Shown here: positions 50,826-61,020 of the stretch, in pieces
How positions within the stretch are numbered: the first letter of the stretch is position 1
Layout of the letters: each line of letters begins with the position of its first letter
Source of the DNA: Actinopolymorpha sp. NPDC004070
GTDB taxonomy: Bacteria > Actinomycetota > Actinomycetes > Propionibacteriales > Actinopolymorphaceae
DNA: 64,000 bases
NCBI RefSeq assembly: GCF_040610475.1
Contig: NZ_JBEXMJ010000002.1
Span: 574,827-638,826, forward strand
Reading direction: 5' to 3'
Program-made: the position numbers and the translations under genes
Notes under the pieces: generated by a model
Database searches by the model: none
What the model was told of the DNA's origin: nothing
Seen by the model: the letters and a program-made list of their open reading frames with translations, nothing else

Positions 50826-52154
50826 ATGTCCAGCGGCACCACCTCGACCTCCGGGTCCACCGCGTCCCCCGGCTCCACCGGCACCGGCGTTCTGACCAGA
50901 ACCGCCTCCACGCCGAGGCGCTTCCTGACCTCCGCCACCTCCGCCCCCACCCCGCAGCCCGCACCACTCGGACCCGTCTCGCGGGTGCCGCTGGTGGTCG
51001 CCACGCTCGGCACGATCGCGCTGGCCGCCTACGTCTGGGTGTCGTACGGCGCAAAACCCGGCGTCCTGCTCCTGCTCGGCGCCGGGCTCGGCGTCGCGTT
51101 GTTCCACTCCAGGTTCGGCTTCACCTCCGCGTGGCGGCAGCTGGTCGCGGTCGGCAACGGCGCGGGCCTGCGGGCGCACGCGTTGCTGCTCGGCACCACG
51201 GCCACGCTGTTCGCACTGGTCATCGGCACCGGCACCGGTCTGTTCGGCAGCGTCCCCGCGCCGAGTGCCGGTCCCCTCGGCGTCGGCCTGCTGGTCGGCT
51301 CGTTCCTGTTCGGCGTGGGCATGCAGATCGGTGGTGCCTGCGCGTCCGGGACGCTGTTCGCGGTCGGCTCCGGCCAGTCCGCCATCGTGCTCACCCTCGG
51401 CGGCTTCATCGTCGGCTCGGTCGTCTACGCCTGGGCCTACCCGCTCGTCGACACCCTGCCGACGCTCCAGCCGTACGTCCTCGCCGACCACGTCGGCTGG
51501 CTGGGCTCGTGGGCGATCACGATCCTGGCGCTGCTGGTGGTCGTCGCGGTGACCCGGGTCGTCCAGGCCCGCCGGGTGCCGCCGCCGGTCGCGCCGGTGC
51601 CGACCAGCCGCGGCGCCCTGCGCGCCATCCGCGGCTCCTGGCCGCTGTGGGTCGGCGCGGTCGCCCTCGCCGTGCTGGGCGCCGCCGTCCTGGTGGTGTC
51701 CGGCGGTGCGTGGGGCGTGACCAGCGCGTTCACCCTGTGGGGTTCGAAGGCGCTGCAGGCCGTCGGGTTCCACCCGGAGACGTGGGCGTACTGGCAGGAG
51801 CCCAAGCAGGCGCAGACGCTCGCCGGTCCGATCCTCACCGACAAGACGAGCCTGACGGACATCGGCATCATGCTGGGTGCCGCGGTGGCCGCGGCCGCCG
51901 GAGGCGTGTGGACGCTGCACAGCCGGATCCCGGCGCGTACGGCGATCGCGGCCGTGCTCGGCGGCATCCTGATGGGCGTCGGCGCCCGGCTGGCCGGCGG
52001 CTGCAACATCGGCGCCTACCTCGCGGGCATCGCGTCCGGCAGCCTGCACGGGTGGGTGTGGGGGCTGTGCGCCCTCCTCGGAACCTGGGTCGGCCTGCGG
52101 GGCCGCGCCGCGTTCGGGCTCGCCAACCCGCGCCGCGACGACAGCGTCTGCTGA
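50826..52154 (+). CDS. YeeE/YedE-family sulfur-compound transporter
   Basis: 442 aa with about nine or ten TM segments after a Ser/Thr-rich N-terminus. The two YeeE repeats carry the conserved cysteines: FGVGMQIGGACASGTLFAVGSG and GVGARLAGGCNIGAYLAGIASG; a further Cys ends the chain (DDSVC). Known YeeE proteins import thiosulfate through a Cys relay. A rhodanese or TusA partner is not adjacent. The preceding Cys-containing uORF and hairpin support sulfur-responsive control. Confidence 0.9.
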   Translation: MSSGTTSTSGSTASPGSTGTGVLTRTASTPRRFLTSATSAPTPQPAPLGPVSRVPLVVATLGTIALAAYVWVSYGAKPGVLLLLGAGLGVALFHSRFGFTSAWRQLVAVGNGAGLRAHALLLGTTATLFALVIGTGTGLFGSVPAPSAGPLGVGLLVGSFLFGVGMQIGGACASGTLFAVGSGQSAIVLTLGGFIVGSVVYAWAYPLVDTLPTLQPYVLADHVGWLGSWAITILALLVVVAVTRVVQARRVPPPVAPVPTSRGALRAIRGSWPLWVGAVALAVLGAAVLVVSGGAWGVTSAFTLWGSKALQAVGFHPETWAYWQEPKQAQTLAGPILTDKTSLTDIGIMLGAAVAAAAGGVWTLHSRIPARTAIAAVLGGILMGVGARLAGGCNIGAYLAGIASGSLHGWVWGLCALLGTWVGLRGRAAFGLANPRRDDSVC

Positions 52155-52182
52155 CCACCCCGTCGAACCCGCCGAACCTCTC

Positions 52183-52210
52183 GAAGGCCCTCGCTCCGGC
52201 GAGGGCCTTC
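52183..52210 (+). terminator. Terminator after the YeeE/YedE gene
   Basis: A perfect 12-bp stem GAAGGCCCTCGC/GCGAGGGCCTTC with a TCCG loop, 28 bp after the stop codon. Confidence 0.85.
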
Positions 52211-52212
52211 GC

Positions 52213-52246
52213 GTTGCCAGTGACTTCTGGTTGCCAGTGCCTTCCG
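52213..52246. repeat. 17-bp tandem duplication
   Basis: GTTGCCAGTGACTTCTG and GTTGCCAGTGCCTTCCG follow each other directly (15 of 17 bases equal) just after the YeeE terminator and 183 bp before hutH. Probably slippage; no function is apparent. Confidence 0.75.
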
Positions 52247-52428
52247 GTGGTGGATGACCGGCGTCGGCAAGTGGTTGGCGAAGGTCGGTGGCTGGCGGCG
52301 CCCGCTGCCCTGACGGTGCTCTCGTCGTCGCCGTCGAATGTTCACCGTGCCGCTGCGCGCCCGCGCTGTGACATAGGGGATTCCCGTCAACGCTGGCACG
52401 GCGGCCTCACGCGCAGTGGAATTGGTGC

Positions 52429-54087
52429 ATGGTCGACTTCGCCCAGGCCGACACCGTCCAGGTCGGCACCGGACCGCTCATCGAGGCCGACGTCGTCGCG
52501 GTGGCGCGGTACGCAGCCCGGGTGATCCTCGCCCCCGAGGCGTTGACCGCCCTGGTCGCCGGGCGGGCGGCGGTGAAGCGGCTCGGCTCGTCGACCTCAC
52601 CGGCGTACGGCATATCCACCGGTTTCGGCGCACTCGCCACCCGGCACATCCCGCCCGAGTCGCGGGCCCGGCTGCAGCGCAGCCTCATCCGTTCCCACGC
52701 CGCCGGCTCGGGTCCGGAGACGGAGACCGAGGTGGTCCGGGCGATGATGCTGCTCCGGCTGTCCACCCTCGCCACCGGCCGGACCGGCGTACGGCCGGAG
52801 ACTGCGGAGGCGCTGCAGGCGCTGCTGAACGCCGGAATCACGCCGGTCGTCCCGGAGCACGGCAGTCTCGGCTGCTCCGGTGACCTCGCCCCGCTGGCAC
52901 ACGTGGCGCTGGCCCTGACCGGCGAGGGCGAGGTCCGTACGGCCGTCGGCTCCGGGCTTGAGTCGGCCGGCCTGGTCCAGCCCGCCGCCCAGGCTCTCGC
53001 GGCCGCCGGCATCAGCCCCGTGGTGCTGGGCGAGAAGGAGGGCCTCGCCCTCATCAACGGCACCGACGGCATGCTCGGGATGCTCGTGCTCGCCTGCCAC
53101 GACCTGGACCGGCTGATCCGGACCGCTGACCTCACCGCCGCGATGAGCGTGGAGGCGCTGCTCGGCACCGACCGTGTGTTCGCGCCCGAACTCCAGGCGC
53201 TGCGCCCGCATCCGGGCCCGGTCGCCGCGGCGGCGCACATGCGGGCACTGCTGGCCGGCTCCGCGATCGTGGCCAGTCACGCCGGCCCGGCCGACACCCG
53301 CGTCCAGGACGCGTACTCCCTGCGTTGTGCACCACAGGTCAACGGCGCGGCGCGGGACACCCTGGCACACGCGCGTTCGGTGGCGGAGTACGAGCTCGCC
53401 TCGGCGATCGACAACCCGGTGGTGCTGCGCGACGGCCGGGTGGAGTCCAACGGCAACTTCCACGGTGCGCCGCTCGCGTACGTGCTCGACTTCCTCGCGA
53501 TCGTCGCCGCCGACGTGGCGAGCATGTCCGAACGCCGTACCGACCGGTTCCTCGACGTCGCCCGCAACCACGGCCTGCCGGCGTTCCTCGCCGACGACCC
53601 GGGCCTGGACTCCGGCCACATGATCGCGCAGTACACCGCGGCGGCGATCGTCAGCGACCTGAAGCGGCTCGCCGTACCGGCCAGCGTGGACTCCATCCCT
53701 TCCTCGGCGATGCAGGAGGACCACGTGTCGATGGGCTGGTCGGCCGGCCGCAAGCTGCGGCAGTCGGTCGACGGTCTCACCCGGGTGCTGGCGATCGAGT
53801 TGCTGACCGCGGCGCGGGGACTGGACCTGCGGGTGCCGCTGGCGCCGGCACCGGCGACCGCCGCGGCGCTGCGAGAGCTCCGGCTGCGGGTCTTCGGGCC
53901 CGGGCCGGACCGGCAGATGTCCCGGGAGATCGACGCTGCGGTGGCCGTGGTCACCGACGGGCTCGCCCTCGCCGCCGCCGACACAGTGGTCGAGCGTGGC
54001 GCACTGGCGGAGGGCGGCGGTCCGGACGAGGCTGGTGGGAGCGGCACCGACCAGCCGCACCGACCCCGGCCAGGAGGTTCCGGATGA
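52429..54087 (+). CDS. hutH: Histidine ammonia-lyase
   Basis: 552 aa. Class I lyase fold with the catalytic Tyr loop [18 protein letters not shown]-forming region [15 protein letters not shown], and [26 protein letters not shown]. The prosthetic-group triad is Cys149-Ser150-Gly151 rather than the more usual Ala-Ser-Gly. It deaminates histidine to urocanate and ammonia in the cytoplasm. First gene of the hut operon, overlapping hutU by 4 nt (ATGA). The C-terminal 25 residues beyond the usual end are Gly/Pro-rich. No clear ribosome-binding site precedes ATG 52429. Confidence 0.94.
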   Translation: MVDFAQADTVQVGTGPLIEADVVAVARYAARVILAPEALTALVAGRAAVKRLGSSTSPAYGISTGFGALATRHIPPESRARLQRSLIRSHAAGSGPETETEVVRAMMLLRLSTLATGRTGVRPETAEALQALLNAGITPVVPEHGSLGCSGDLAPLAHVALALTGEGEVRTAVGSGLESAGLVQPAAQALAAAGISPVVLGEKEGLALINGTDGMLGMLVLACHDLDRLIRTADLTAAMSVEALLGTDRVFAPELQALRPHPGPVAAAAHMRALLAGSAIVASHAGPADTRVQDAYSLRCAPQVNGAARDTLAHARSVAEYELASAIDNPVVLRDGRVESNGNFHGAPLAYVLDFLAIVAADVASMSERRTDRFLDVARNHGLPAFLADDPGLDSGHMIAQYTAAAIVSDLKRLAVPASVDSIPSSAMQEDHVSMGWSAGRKLRQSVDGLTRVLAIELLTAARGLDLRVPLAPAPATAAALRELRLRVFGPGPDRQMSREIDAAVAVVTDGLALAAADTVVERGALAEGGGPDEAGGSGTDQPHRPRPGGSG

Positions 54088-55853
54088 CCCACTCGCCGGC
54101 CGACACCCATTCCAGCTGCCCGCGCACGGTGACGGCCCCGCGCGGCGCCACCCTGCACGCTCGCGGCTGGCCGCAGGAGGCGGCGCTGCGGATGCTGCAG
54201 AACAACCTCGACCCGGAGGTGGCCGAGCATCCGCAGGACCTCGTTGTGTACGGCGGAAGTGGCCGGGCCGCCCGCGACTGGGCGAGCTTCGACGCCCTGG
54301 TGCGCACGCTCACCACGCTGGCCGACGACGAGACGATGCTGGTGCAGTCGGGCCGCCCGGTCGGGGTGCTGCGTACCGACGAGTGGGCGCCGCGGGTGCT
54401 GATCGCCAACTCCAACCTGGTGCCGGACTGGGCGACCTGGGAGGAGTTCCGCCGGCTGGAGGCGCTCGGGCTCACGATGTACGGCCAGATGACGGCCGGC
54501 TCGTGGATCTACATCGGTACGCAGGGCATTCTGCAGGGCACGTACGAGACGTTCGCCGCGGTCGCGGCCCGGCTCGCCGAGCGCGGCGTCACCCGGCCGG
54601 AGGCCGCCGGCTCGCTGGCCGGGACGCTCACCGTCACCGCGGGCCTGGGCGGGATGGGCGGCGCCCAGCCGCTCGCGGTGACCATGAACGGCGGCGTGGT
54701 GATCTGCGTGGAGTGCGACGACAGCCGGATCCGCCGCCGCCTCGACCACCGCTACCTCGACGTCCGCGCGGACTCCCTCGACCACGCACTGCGGCTGGCC
54801 GAGGAGGCGGTGCGGGCGAGGCGGCCGCTGTCGGTGGGGGTGCTCGGCAACGCGGCCGAGGTGGTGCCGGCGCTGCTCGCGCGAAGCGCCCCGGTCGACG
54901 TGGTGACCGACCAGACCTCCGCGCACGACCCGCTGATGTACCTCCCGCTCGGGGTGGGCTTCGACGAGTGGGCCGCCGAGCGCGCGCGTGACCCCGAGGG
55001 AATCGTGGAGCGGGCGCGGGAGTCGATGGCCCGTCACGTCGAGGCGATGGTGGGCTTCCTGGACACGGGAGCGGAGGTGTTCGACTACGGCAACTCCATC
55101 CGCGACGAGGCCCGCAAGGGCGGGTTGACGCGGGCGTTCGCGTTTCCCGGTTTCGTTCCGGCGTACATCCGGCCGTTGTTCTGCGAGGGCAAGGGGCCGT
55201 TTCGCTGGGTGGCGCTGTCCGGCGACCCGGCCGACATCGCGCGGACCGACAAGGCGGTGCTCGAACTCTTCCCCGACAACGAGCCGCTGGCCCGGTGGAT
55301 CCGGCTGGCCGGCGAGCGGATCCACTTCCAGGGGCTGCCGGCGCGGATCTGCTGGCTCGGCTACGGCGAACGCGACCGGGCCGGGCTACGGTTCAACGAG
55401 CTGGTCGCCTCCGGGGAGGTCTCGGCGCCGATCGTGATCGGCCGCGACCACCTCGACGCCGGCTCGGTCGCCTCGCCCTACCGCGAGACCGAGGCGATGG
55501 CCGACGGCTCGGACGCGATCGCCGACTGGCCGCTGCTGAACGCGATGGTGAACGTCGCCTCCGGTGCCGCCTGGGTCTCCCTGCACCACGGTGGCGGCGT
55601 CGGCATCGGCCGGTCGATCCACGCCGGCCAGGTCACCGTCGCCGACGGAACACCCCTCGCGGCCCGTAAGCTCGCCCGGGTGCTGGGCAACGACCCGGCC
55701 ACCGGGGTCATCCGGCACGTCGACGCGGGGTACGAACGAGCCGAGGAGACCGCGCGCCGGCTCGGCGTACGCACACCCATGCGGGAAGGGCCGGCGGAAG
55801 ATTCGGCGGAGGGGTCGGCAGGGGGTTCGGTGGAAGGATCCGTGCAGGCATGA
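54084..55853 (+). CDS. hutU: Urocanate hydratase
   Basis: 589 aa. NAD-binding part [54 protein letters not shown], and the catalytic Cys423 in [17 protein letters not shown]. It converts urocanate to imidazolonepropionate with tightly bound NAD. ATG 54084 overlaps the hutH stop and AGGAGG lies six bases upstream. The last 40 residues form a low-complexity Glu/Gly/Ser tail ([14 protein letters not shown]), an extension not needed for the fold. The stop overlaps the next start (ATGA). Confidence 0.94.
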   Translation: MTHSPADTHSSCPRTVTAPRGATLHARGWPQEAALRMLQNNLDPEVAEHPQDLVVYGGSGRAARDWASFDALVRTLTTLADDETMLVQSGRPVGVLRTDEWAPRVLIANSNLVPDWATWEEFRRLEALGLTMYGQMTAGSWIYIGTQGILQGTYETFAAVAARLAERGVTRPEAAGSLAGTLTVTAGLGGMGGAQPLAVTMNGGVVICVECDDSRIRRRLDHRYLDVRADSLDHALRLAEEAVRARRPLSVGVLGNAAEVVPALLARSAPVDVVTDQTSAHDPLMYLPLGVGFDEWAAERARDPEGIVERARESMARHVEAMVGFLDTGAEVFDYGNSIRDEARKGGLTRAFAFPGFVPAYIRPLFCEGKGPFRWVALSGDPADIARTDKAVLELFPDNEPLARWIRLAGERIHFQGLPARICWLGYGERDRAGLRFNELVASGEVSAPIVIGRDHLDAGSVASPYRETEAMADGSDAIADWPLLNAMVNVASGAAWVSLHHGGGVGIGRSIHAGQVTVADGTPLAARKLARVLGNDPATGVIRHVDAGYERAEETARRLGVRTPMREGPAEDSAEGSAGGSVEGSVQA

Positions 55854-57121
55854 CAGCGGCCGGGAGTGGCTCGTTCGGGAACGGCTTCGAGCAGATGTGG
55901 AAGGCGCTGGCGCCGATCGGCCGGGACGACCGCACCGGCGGATACCACCGCTACTCGTGGACGCCGGCGCACCAGCAATGCGAGCGGTGGTTCCGGGACG
56001 AGGCCGACCGCCGCGACCTGGCGGTGGAGGCCGACGGCAGCGGCAACCTGGTCGCGTGGTGGCGGCCCGATCCCGCGCGGGTGACCGGGGGCGTGGTCAC
56101 CGGTAGCCACCTGGACTCCGTACCCGACGGCGGTGGCTACGACGGGCCGCTCGGCGTGGTCTCGGCCTTCGCGGCACTGGACGCAATCCGGGCCGGCGCC
56201 GCTGACGGGGGAAGCGAGCCGACCCGGCCGCTGGGGATCGCGGTGTTCGCGGAGGAGGAGGGCGCGCGGTTCGGGGTGCCCTGCCTGGGCTCGCGGCTGC
56301 TGACCGGAGCGCTGGAGCCGGACCGCGCACGCGGTCTGCGGGACGCCGACGGCGTGTCGCTCACCGACGCGATGGAGCGGGCCGGCGTGGCGGTCGACCT
56401 CGGCCCCGCACCCGGCCTGCTGCGCGCGCCGTCGGCGTTCGTCGAACTCCACGTCGAGCAGGGCAGGACACTGGCCGACGTGGGCGCGCCGGTGGCCGTC
56501 GCACGGGACATCTGGCCGCACGGACGCTGGCGGTTCGAGTTCGGCGGGCGGGCCGACCATGCCGGGACGACCGCGATGGCCGACCGGCACGACCCGATGC
56601 TGACGTACGCCATGACCGCGCTCGCCGCCAACAAGCGTGCCCGGCTCACCACCGCCCGGACGACGTTCGGCCGGGTGCTGGTCGAGCCGAACGCCACCAA
56701 CGCCGTGCCCTCCCTCGTCCGCGCCTGGCTGGACGCCCGCGCCGCCGACGAGGCGAGCCTGGACGCCCTGGTGGAGGAGATCCGCCGGCAGGCCGGTGAC
56801 CGCGCCCAGCGCGACGGCACCCGGCTCGAGGTGCACCCGGAGTCGTGGACGCCGCGCGTGGAGTTCGACGTACGCCTGCGCGACCGGGTGGCGGCCCGGC
56901 TCGGTTCACCGCCGGTCCTGTCCACCCAGGCCGGCCACGACGCGGGCATCCTCGCCGCCGCCGGGATCCCGTCCGCGATGCTGTTCGTCCGTAATCCCAC
57001 GGGTGTGTCGCACGCGCCGGAGGAGTACGCCGAACCCTCCGACTGCCTCGCCGGCGTGGACGCGCTGACCGCCGTCCTCGCCGACCTGCTGGCCGGAGAG
57101 CCGGACGGGGCCGGCGGATGA
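55850..57121 (+). CDS. M20-family amidohydrolase (allantoate/N-carbamoyl type) in the hut operon
   Basis: 423 aa. Zinc-peptidase M20 of the AllC/HyuC branch: [23 protein letters not shown] (metal His and Asp), [20 protein letters not shown] (catalytic and bridging Glu), ELHVEQG (metal ligand), HAGTTAM in the dimerisation domain, and [22 protein letters not shown] with a late His. Annotated relatives are called allantoate amidohydrolase. Its position directly between hutU and hutF, coupled to both, makes hydrolysis of N-formylglutamate (the HutG step) more likely than a role in purine breakdown; that is inference. Confidence 0.88.
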   Translation: MTAAGSGSFGNGFEQMWKALAPIGRDDRTGGYHRYSWTPAHQQCERWFRDEADRRDLAVEADGSGNLVAWWRPDPARVTGGVVTGSHLDSVPDGGGYDGPLGVVSAFAALDAIRAGAADGGSEPTRPLGIAVFAEEEGARFGVPCLGSRLLTGALEPDRARGLRDADGVSLTDAMERAGVAVDLGPAPGLLRAPSAFVELHVEQGRTLADVGAPVAVARDIWPHGRWRFEFGGRADHAGTTAMADRHDPMLTYAMTALAANKRARLTTARTTFGRVLVEPNATNAVPSLVRAWLDARAADEASLDALVEEIRRQAGDRAQRDGTRLEVHPESWTPRVEFDVRLRDRVAARLGSPPVLSTQAGHDAGILAAAGIPSAMLFVRNPTGVSHAPEEYAEPSDCLAGVDALTAVLADLLAGEPDGAGG

Positions 57122-57170
57122 GTTCCGGATGAGTTCCGGATGAGCCCCGGATCGAGCGTCGGATGAGTCC
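57116..57170 (+). repeat. 11-bp repeat forming a chain of overlapping stop/start codons
   Basis: Units GGATGAGTTCC (57116), GGATGAGTTCC (57127), GGATGAGCCCC (57138) and, after a spacer, GGATGAGTCC (57161). The amidohydrolase stop (57119-57121) overlaps an ATG at 57118, which reads M-S-S-G-stop; that stop overlaps ATG 57129 (M-S-S-G-stop), which overlaps ATG 57140 (M-S-P-G-S-S-V-G-stop), whose TGA at 57164-57166 overlaps the hutF ATG 57163. Four ATGA junctions in series bridge the gap. Confidence 0.8.
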
Positions 57171-58557
57171 GGAGCCGACGGCGTACTGGTGTGCCCTCGC
57201 CTGGCTGCCACCCGGCCAGGTCGAGACCGGAGTGCTGGTGGAGGTGGCCGGCACGCGCATCACGGCAGTCCGTACGAACGTCCCGCGACCGCCCGCCTCG
57301 GCCGTCAGGTTGCCCGGCCTGACCCTCCCCGGCCTGGCCGACGTGCACTCACACGCATTCCACCGGGCGCTGCGCGGGCGAACCCAGGACCCGGTCGACG
57401 GCCCCGGTGGCACCGGCGCCCCCGCCGGTATCGGCACGTTCTGGACCTGGCGGGACCGGATGTACGAGGTCGCCGAGCGGCTGGATCCCGACAATTACTA
57501 CGACCTCGCCGTCGCGGTGTACGCCGAGCTCGCCCTGGCCGGGATCACCTGCGTCGGGGAGTTCCACTACCTCCACCACGGGCCGGGCGGCCGGCGCTAC
57601 GACGACCCGAACGCGATGGCCGACATGCTGGTCGCCGCGGCCCGGACCGCCGGGATCCGGATCTGCCTGCTCGACGCGTGCTACCTCACCGGCGGGATCG
57701 GCGCTCCGCTGACCGGGGCGCAGGAACGCTTCGGCGACGGGGACGCCGAGCGTTGGGCCGGACGCGTGGACGCGCTGCACGAGAGGTACGCCGGCGCCGA
57801 CGACGTGTCGATCGGGGCCGCGGTGCACTCGGTCCGCGCCGTACCCGCCGAGCAGTTGCCGACCGTGGCCGCGTGGGCGCATGCCCGGGCCGCGCCGCTG
57901 CACGTCCACGTCGCCGAGCAACCCCGCGAGAACACCGACTGCGTTGCGGCGTACGGCATGGATCCGGTACGGCTGCTGTTCGACCGCGGCGTCCTCGGCC
58001 CGCGGACCACCGCGGTGCACGCCACGCACCTGGACGACAGTGGCGTCGGCCTGCTCGCGGAGACCGGGACGACCGTGTGCCTGTGTCCCACGACCGAACG
58101 CGACCTCGCCGACGGACTCGGCCCCGCGGGTGCGCTGGCCCGGGCCGGCACCACCCTCGTCCTGGGCAGCGACAGCCACGCCGTGGTCGACCTGTTCGCC
58201 GAGGCCCGCGCCCTGGAGTGGGGCGAGCGCCTCGCCACCGGCCGTCGCGGCCACTGGCCGGCGTCGGCCCTGCTCACGGCGTGTACCGAGGCGGGCCATC
58301 ACGCGCTCGGGTTTCCCGACACCGGGGTCATCGAGGCCGGCGCGAGAGCAGACCTGGTGAGCGTCCGGCTGGACTCGGTGCGGACTGCCGGGACGGACCC
58401 CGCCCACGCCGCGCAGACGGTGGTGTTCGCCGCCACGGCGGCCGACGTCGACGCGGTGGTCAGCGGCGGTGTGCAGGTGGTGGCCGGTGGCCGGCACCGG
58501 CGGGTGGACCACGTCGCGCGCCGACTGGACGCCGCCGTTCGCGCAGTCCTCCCGTGA
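57163..58557 (+). CDS. hutF: Formimidoylglutamate deiminase
   Basis: 464 aa. Amidohydrolase-superfamily enzyme with LPGLADVHSHAFHRALRGR (metal HxH), FWTWRDRMYEVAERLDPDNYYDLA, VAEQPRENTDC (HutF-specific His/Glu loop), THLDDSGVGLLAETGTTVCLCPTTERDLADG and LGSDSHAVVDLFAEARALEW (catalytic Asp). It turns N-formimino-glutamate into N-formylglutamate and ammonia, the two-step branch of histidine breakdown. Start ATG 57163: the nearest upstream ATG in the same phase (57118) meets a stop after four codons. hutI is not found next to it. Confidence 0.93.
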   Translation: MSPEPTAYWCALAWLPPGQVETGVLVEVAGTRITAVRTNVPRPPASAVRLPGLTLPGLADVHSHAFHRALRGRTQDPVDGPGGTGAPAGIGTFWTWRDRMYEVAERLDPDNYYDLAVAVYAELALAGITCVGEFHYLHHGPGGRRYDDPNAMADMLVAAARTAGIRICLLDACYLTGGIGAPLTGAQERFGDGDAERWAGRVDALHERYAGADDVSIGAAVHSVRAVPAEQLPTVAAWAHARAAPLHVHVAEQPRENTDCVAAYGMDPVRLLFDRGVLGPRTTAVHATHLDDSGVGLLAETGTTVCLCPTTERDLADGLGPAGALARAGTTLVLGSDSHAVVDLFAEARALEWGERLATGRRGHWPASALLTACTEAGHHALGFPDTGVIEAGARADLVSVRLDSVRTAGTDPAHAAQTVVFAATAADVDAVVSGGVQVVAGGRHRRVDHVARRLDAAVRAVLP

Positions 58558-58697
58558 GCCGAGAGCTTCGCACCCGGTCGATCACATACAGTACTGACAT
58601 CGCTACAGACCGTAGGCATTCGTCCCCTCTCGTCGGCATTTCGACCCGATGGCGGGGTTTTCCACAGATCTTCCGCTTCCTCCCGCCTGATCTGCCC

Positions 58698-58703
58698 TAG
58701 GCT
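58698..58703 (+). promoter_or_regulatory. -10 candidate shared by the two M4 protease genes
   Basis: TAGGCT in the context TGCCCTAGGCTCC, 48 bp before the start of protease 1. The second protease gene has TGCCACTAGGCTCC at the matching place (61196-61201). The shared block suggests common control; no -35 consensus is clear. Confidence 0.4.
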
Positions 58704-58750
58704 CCGGTCTGTTCCCTCTCTTCCCAGACGACACCCTCGGGGGGTCCCAC

Positions 58751-60943
58751 GTGAGATCGCGTCGCCTGGTCGGCGGTCTTGCAGCTCTCGCCACCGCTGT
58801 CAGCGGTTCGGCGCTTGTTGCCATGGCCGTGCCGGCCAGCGCGGGCTCGAGTACGAGTCCCGCGTTCGCTCGCACCACCACCCCGGACGCAGTCGTGTCG
58901 CAGCGCGGCAACGACGGGTCCGTACGCGTCATCGAGCCCAAGGGCGGCACCATCGCCCGCCCCAAGGGCGTGGCCGCCGACGCCAGGCCGGAGACGGCCG
59001 CGAAGGCGCACCTGTCCACCTACGCCAAGGCCTTCGGCGTGTCCAGCTCGCAGCTGACGGCGGCCTCGTCGACGAAGCTCGCCAACGGCTCCGCGGTCCG
59101 CTTCGACCGCGCCGTCGACGGCGTCCCGGTGTTCGCCGGGCAGTTGGTCGTCGCGCTCGACCAGTCCAACAACCTGCAGTTCATAGTGGGCGAGACCGGT
59201 GGCAAGCCCACGCGTTCGTTCCCCAGCGTCGGAAAGCTCCAGGCCAACAAGCTCGCCGGCGTCGCCAAGCAGGTCGTCGCGACCCGCGAGAAGCTCGGAT
59301 CGACCGCTGGTCTGAAGGTCCGGTCCGAGGGCCGCAACTGGTACGACGGCTCGATTCTCGGTGTGCCCGGTGCCAAGGGCGTCAAGCCGGTCTATACCTA
59401 CCTCGTCGGCGACGCCCGCCGCGGACTGCAGTACCGCGTTCTCGTCGACGCCTCCACCGGCAAGGCCGCGCTGGCCTACTCGCTGACCGAGCGGGCGCTC
59501 AACCGCGTGATCTGCGACGCGAAGCGCCGGGTCGTCGAGGACACCTCCTGCGACGGCGACGCCAACCCCTACGCCCGTGTCGAGGGCCAGGGCCCGTCCA
59601 GCGTGGCCGACGTCAACAAGGTCTACGACTTCTTCCACGACACGTCGGTCCGCTACGCGAGCTATGTCAACCTCGACCTGACGAAGCTCATCGGCATCGA
59701 CTACGGCGACGGCAAGGGCAAGGCCCTTCGGGCCACGGTGCGCGTCTGCACCTCCGACCCCAACGGCTGCCCGTTCGCCAACGCCTACTGGGACGGCCAG
59801 CAGATGGTCTTCGGCGAGGGCGTGACCACCGACGACGTGACGGGGCACGAGCTGACCCACGGCGTCACCGAGCGCACCGCCGCCCTGGCGTACCTCTACC
59901 AGTCCGGTGCGATCAACGAGGGCCTGTCCGACGCGTGGGGTGAGATCGTCGACCTCACCAACGGAAGCGCCGACGACACCGCGGCCAACCGCTGGAAGAT
60001 CGGCGAGGGCTCGTCCCTCGGCGTGATCCGGGACATGAAGAACCCCACCGCCTACGACCAGCCCGACAAGATGACCTCCGGCATGTGGTTCGACGACGTC
60101 GACTTCGAGGACAACGGCGGCGTCCACTACAACAGCGGGGTCTTCAACAAGTCGGTCTACCTGATCGCCGACGGCGCGTCCTTCAACGGCTACACGGTCC
60201 GCGGCCTGGGCCTGGCGAAGACCGCGAAGATTCTCTGGACGACCCAGAACCTCCTCGCCCCGGGCGCGGACTACAAGGACGTCTTCTACACCATGCCGCT
60301 GGCCTGCCGGAAGAACATCGGCCAGGCGGGCAGCTACATCACCGAGGACGACTGCCAGCAGGTCGACAACGCGGTCCGGGCCACCGAGATGTACAAGGAC
60401 CCGGTGCAGGGGAGCGCCAAGAACGTCAACTACTGCGCGAACGGCAAGTCGCCCCAGGCCAGCTACACCGAGGGCTTCGAGTCCAAGAGCGGTGGCTGGA
60501 CGTTCGGGGGTAGCTGGGTGCTCTCCAGCGAGGTCGGCCTTCCCTACGCCACCGTCGGCGACGAGTCCGCGGTCGCATGGACCAGCGCGGGCGACAACGT
60601 CCTGCTGACCCAGAAGACGGGCGTGAAGATCCCGGCTGGTTCGTACCTCCGCTTCGACCACGCCTACCTGCTCGCGAACGGCGACGGCGCGAGGATCGAG
60701 TACAACACAGGCTCGGGCTGGCACGGAATGGCTGCTCTGCCCAACGTCAACGGCGAGGACACCCCGGCAGCTGAGTTCGGCGGCCTGAAGAGCTTCGCGG
60801 GAACGTCCAACGGGTTCGGCGGGACGCGGTACGACCTGTCCAGCCTGGCGGGCAAGACCGTGCAGTTCCGCTTCCACTCCAAGGTGGGCACGGACGACTC
60901 CGCCTGGTGGGTCGACAACCTGAAGATCTACTCCTGCAGCTGA
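58751..60943 (+). CDS. Secreted M4 (thermolysin-type) metalloprotease 1
   Basis: 730 aa. Sec signal peptide (AVSGSALVAMAVPASAGS), an FTP propeptide (about 60-130), PepSY-like region, then the M4 domain: zinc motif TGHELTHGVTE (His366, Glu367, His370) with the third ligand Glu390 in GAINEGLSD, and the NGGVHYNSG His of the C-terminal subdomain. The last 160 residues are a beta-sandwich (FESKSGGWTFGG, SYLRFDHAYL, TVQFRFHSKV) like carbohydrate- or protein-binding jelly rolls. GTG start. Tandem partner of the next gene; both probably degrade extracellular protein, giving amino acids such as histidine for the hut operon upstream. Confidence 0.92.
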   Translation: MRSRRLVGGLAALATAVSGSALVAMAVPASAGSSTSPAFARTTTPDAVVSQRGNDGSVRVIEPKGGTIARPKGVAADARPETAAKAHLSTYAKAFGVSSSQLTAASSTKLANGSAVRFDRAVDGVPVFAGQLVVALDQSNNLQFIVGETGGKPTRSFPSVGKLQANKLAGVAKQVVATREKLGSTAGLKVRSEGRNWYDGSILGVPGAKGVKPVYTYLVGDARRGLQYRVLVDASTGKAALAYSLTERALNRVICDAKRRVVEDTSCDGDANPYARVEGQGPSSVADVNKVYDFFHDTSVRYASYVNLDLTKLIGIDYGDGKGKALRATVRVCTSDPNGCPFANAYWDGQQMVFGEGVTTDDVTGHELTHGVTERTAALAYLYQSGAINEGLSDAWGEIVDLTNGSADDTAANRWKIGEGSSLGVIRDMKNPTAYDQPDKMTSGMWFDDVDFEDNGGVHYNSGVFNKSVYLIADGASFNGYTVRGLGLAKTAKILWTTQNLLAPGADYKDVFYTMPLACRKNIGQAGSYITEDDCQQVDNAVRATEMYKDPVQGSAKNVNYCANGKSPQASYTEGFESKSGGWTFGGSWVLSSEVGLPYATVGDESAVAWTSAGDNVLLTQKTGVKIPAGSYLRFDHAYLLANGDGARIEYNTGSGWHGMAALPNVNGEDTPAAEFGGLKSFAGTSNGFGGTRYDLSSLAGKTVQFRFHSKVGTDDSAWWVDNLKIYSCS

Positions 60944-60976
60944 GTCGCGGCGCACCTGTCGCGTAACCGAGGAACG

Positions 60977-61020
60977 ACGGCCTCGGTACCAACCGGAAAC
61001 CCGGTTGGTACCGAGGCCGT
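60977..61020 (+). terminator. Strong terminator after M4 protease 1
   Basis: A perfect 20-bp stem (ACGGCCTCGGTACCAACCGG and its exact complement) around AAAC, 34 bp after the stop codon. It separates the two protease genes into independent transcripts. Confidence 0.9.
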
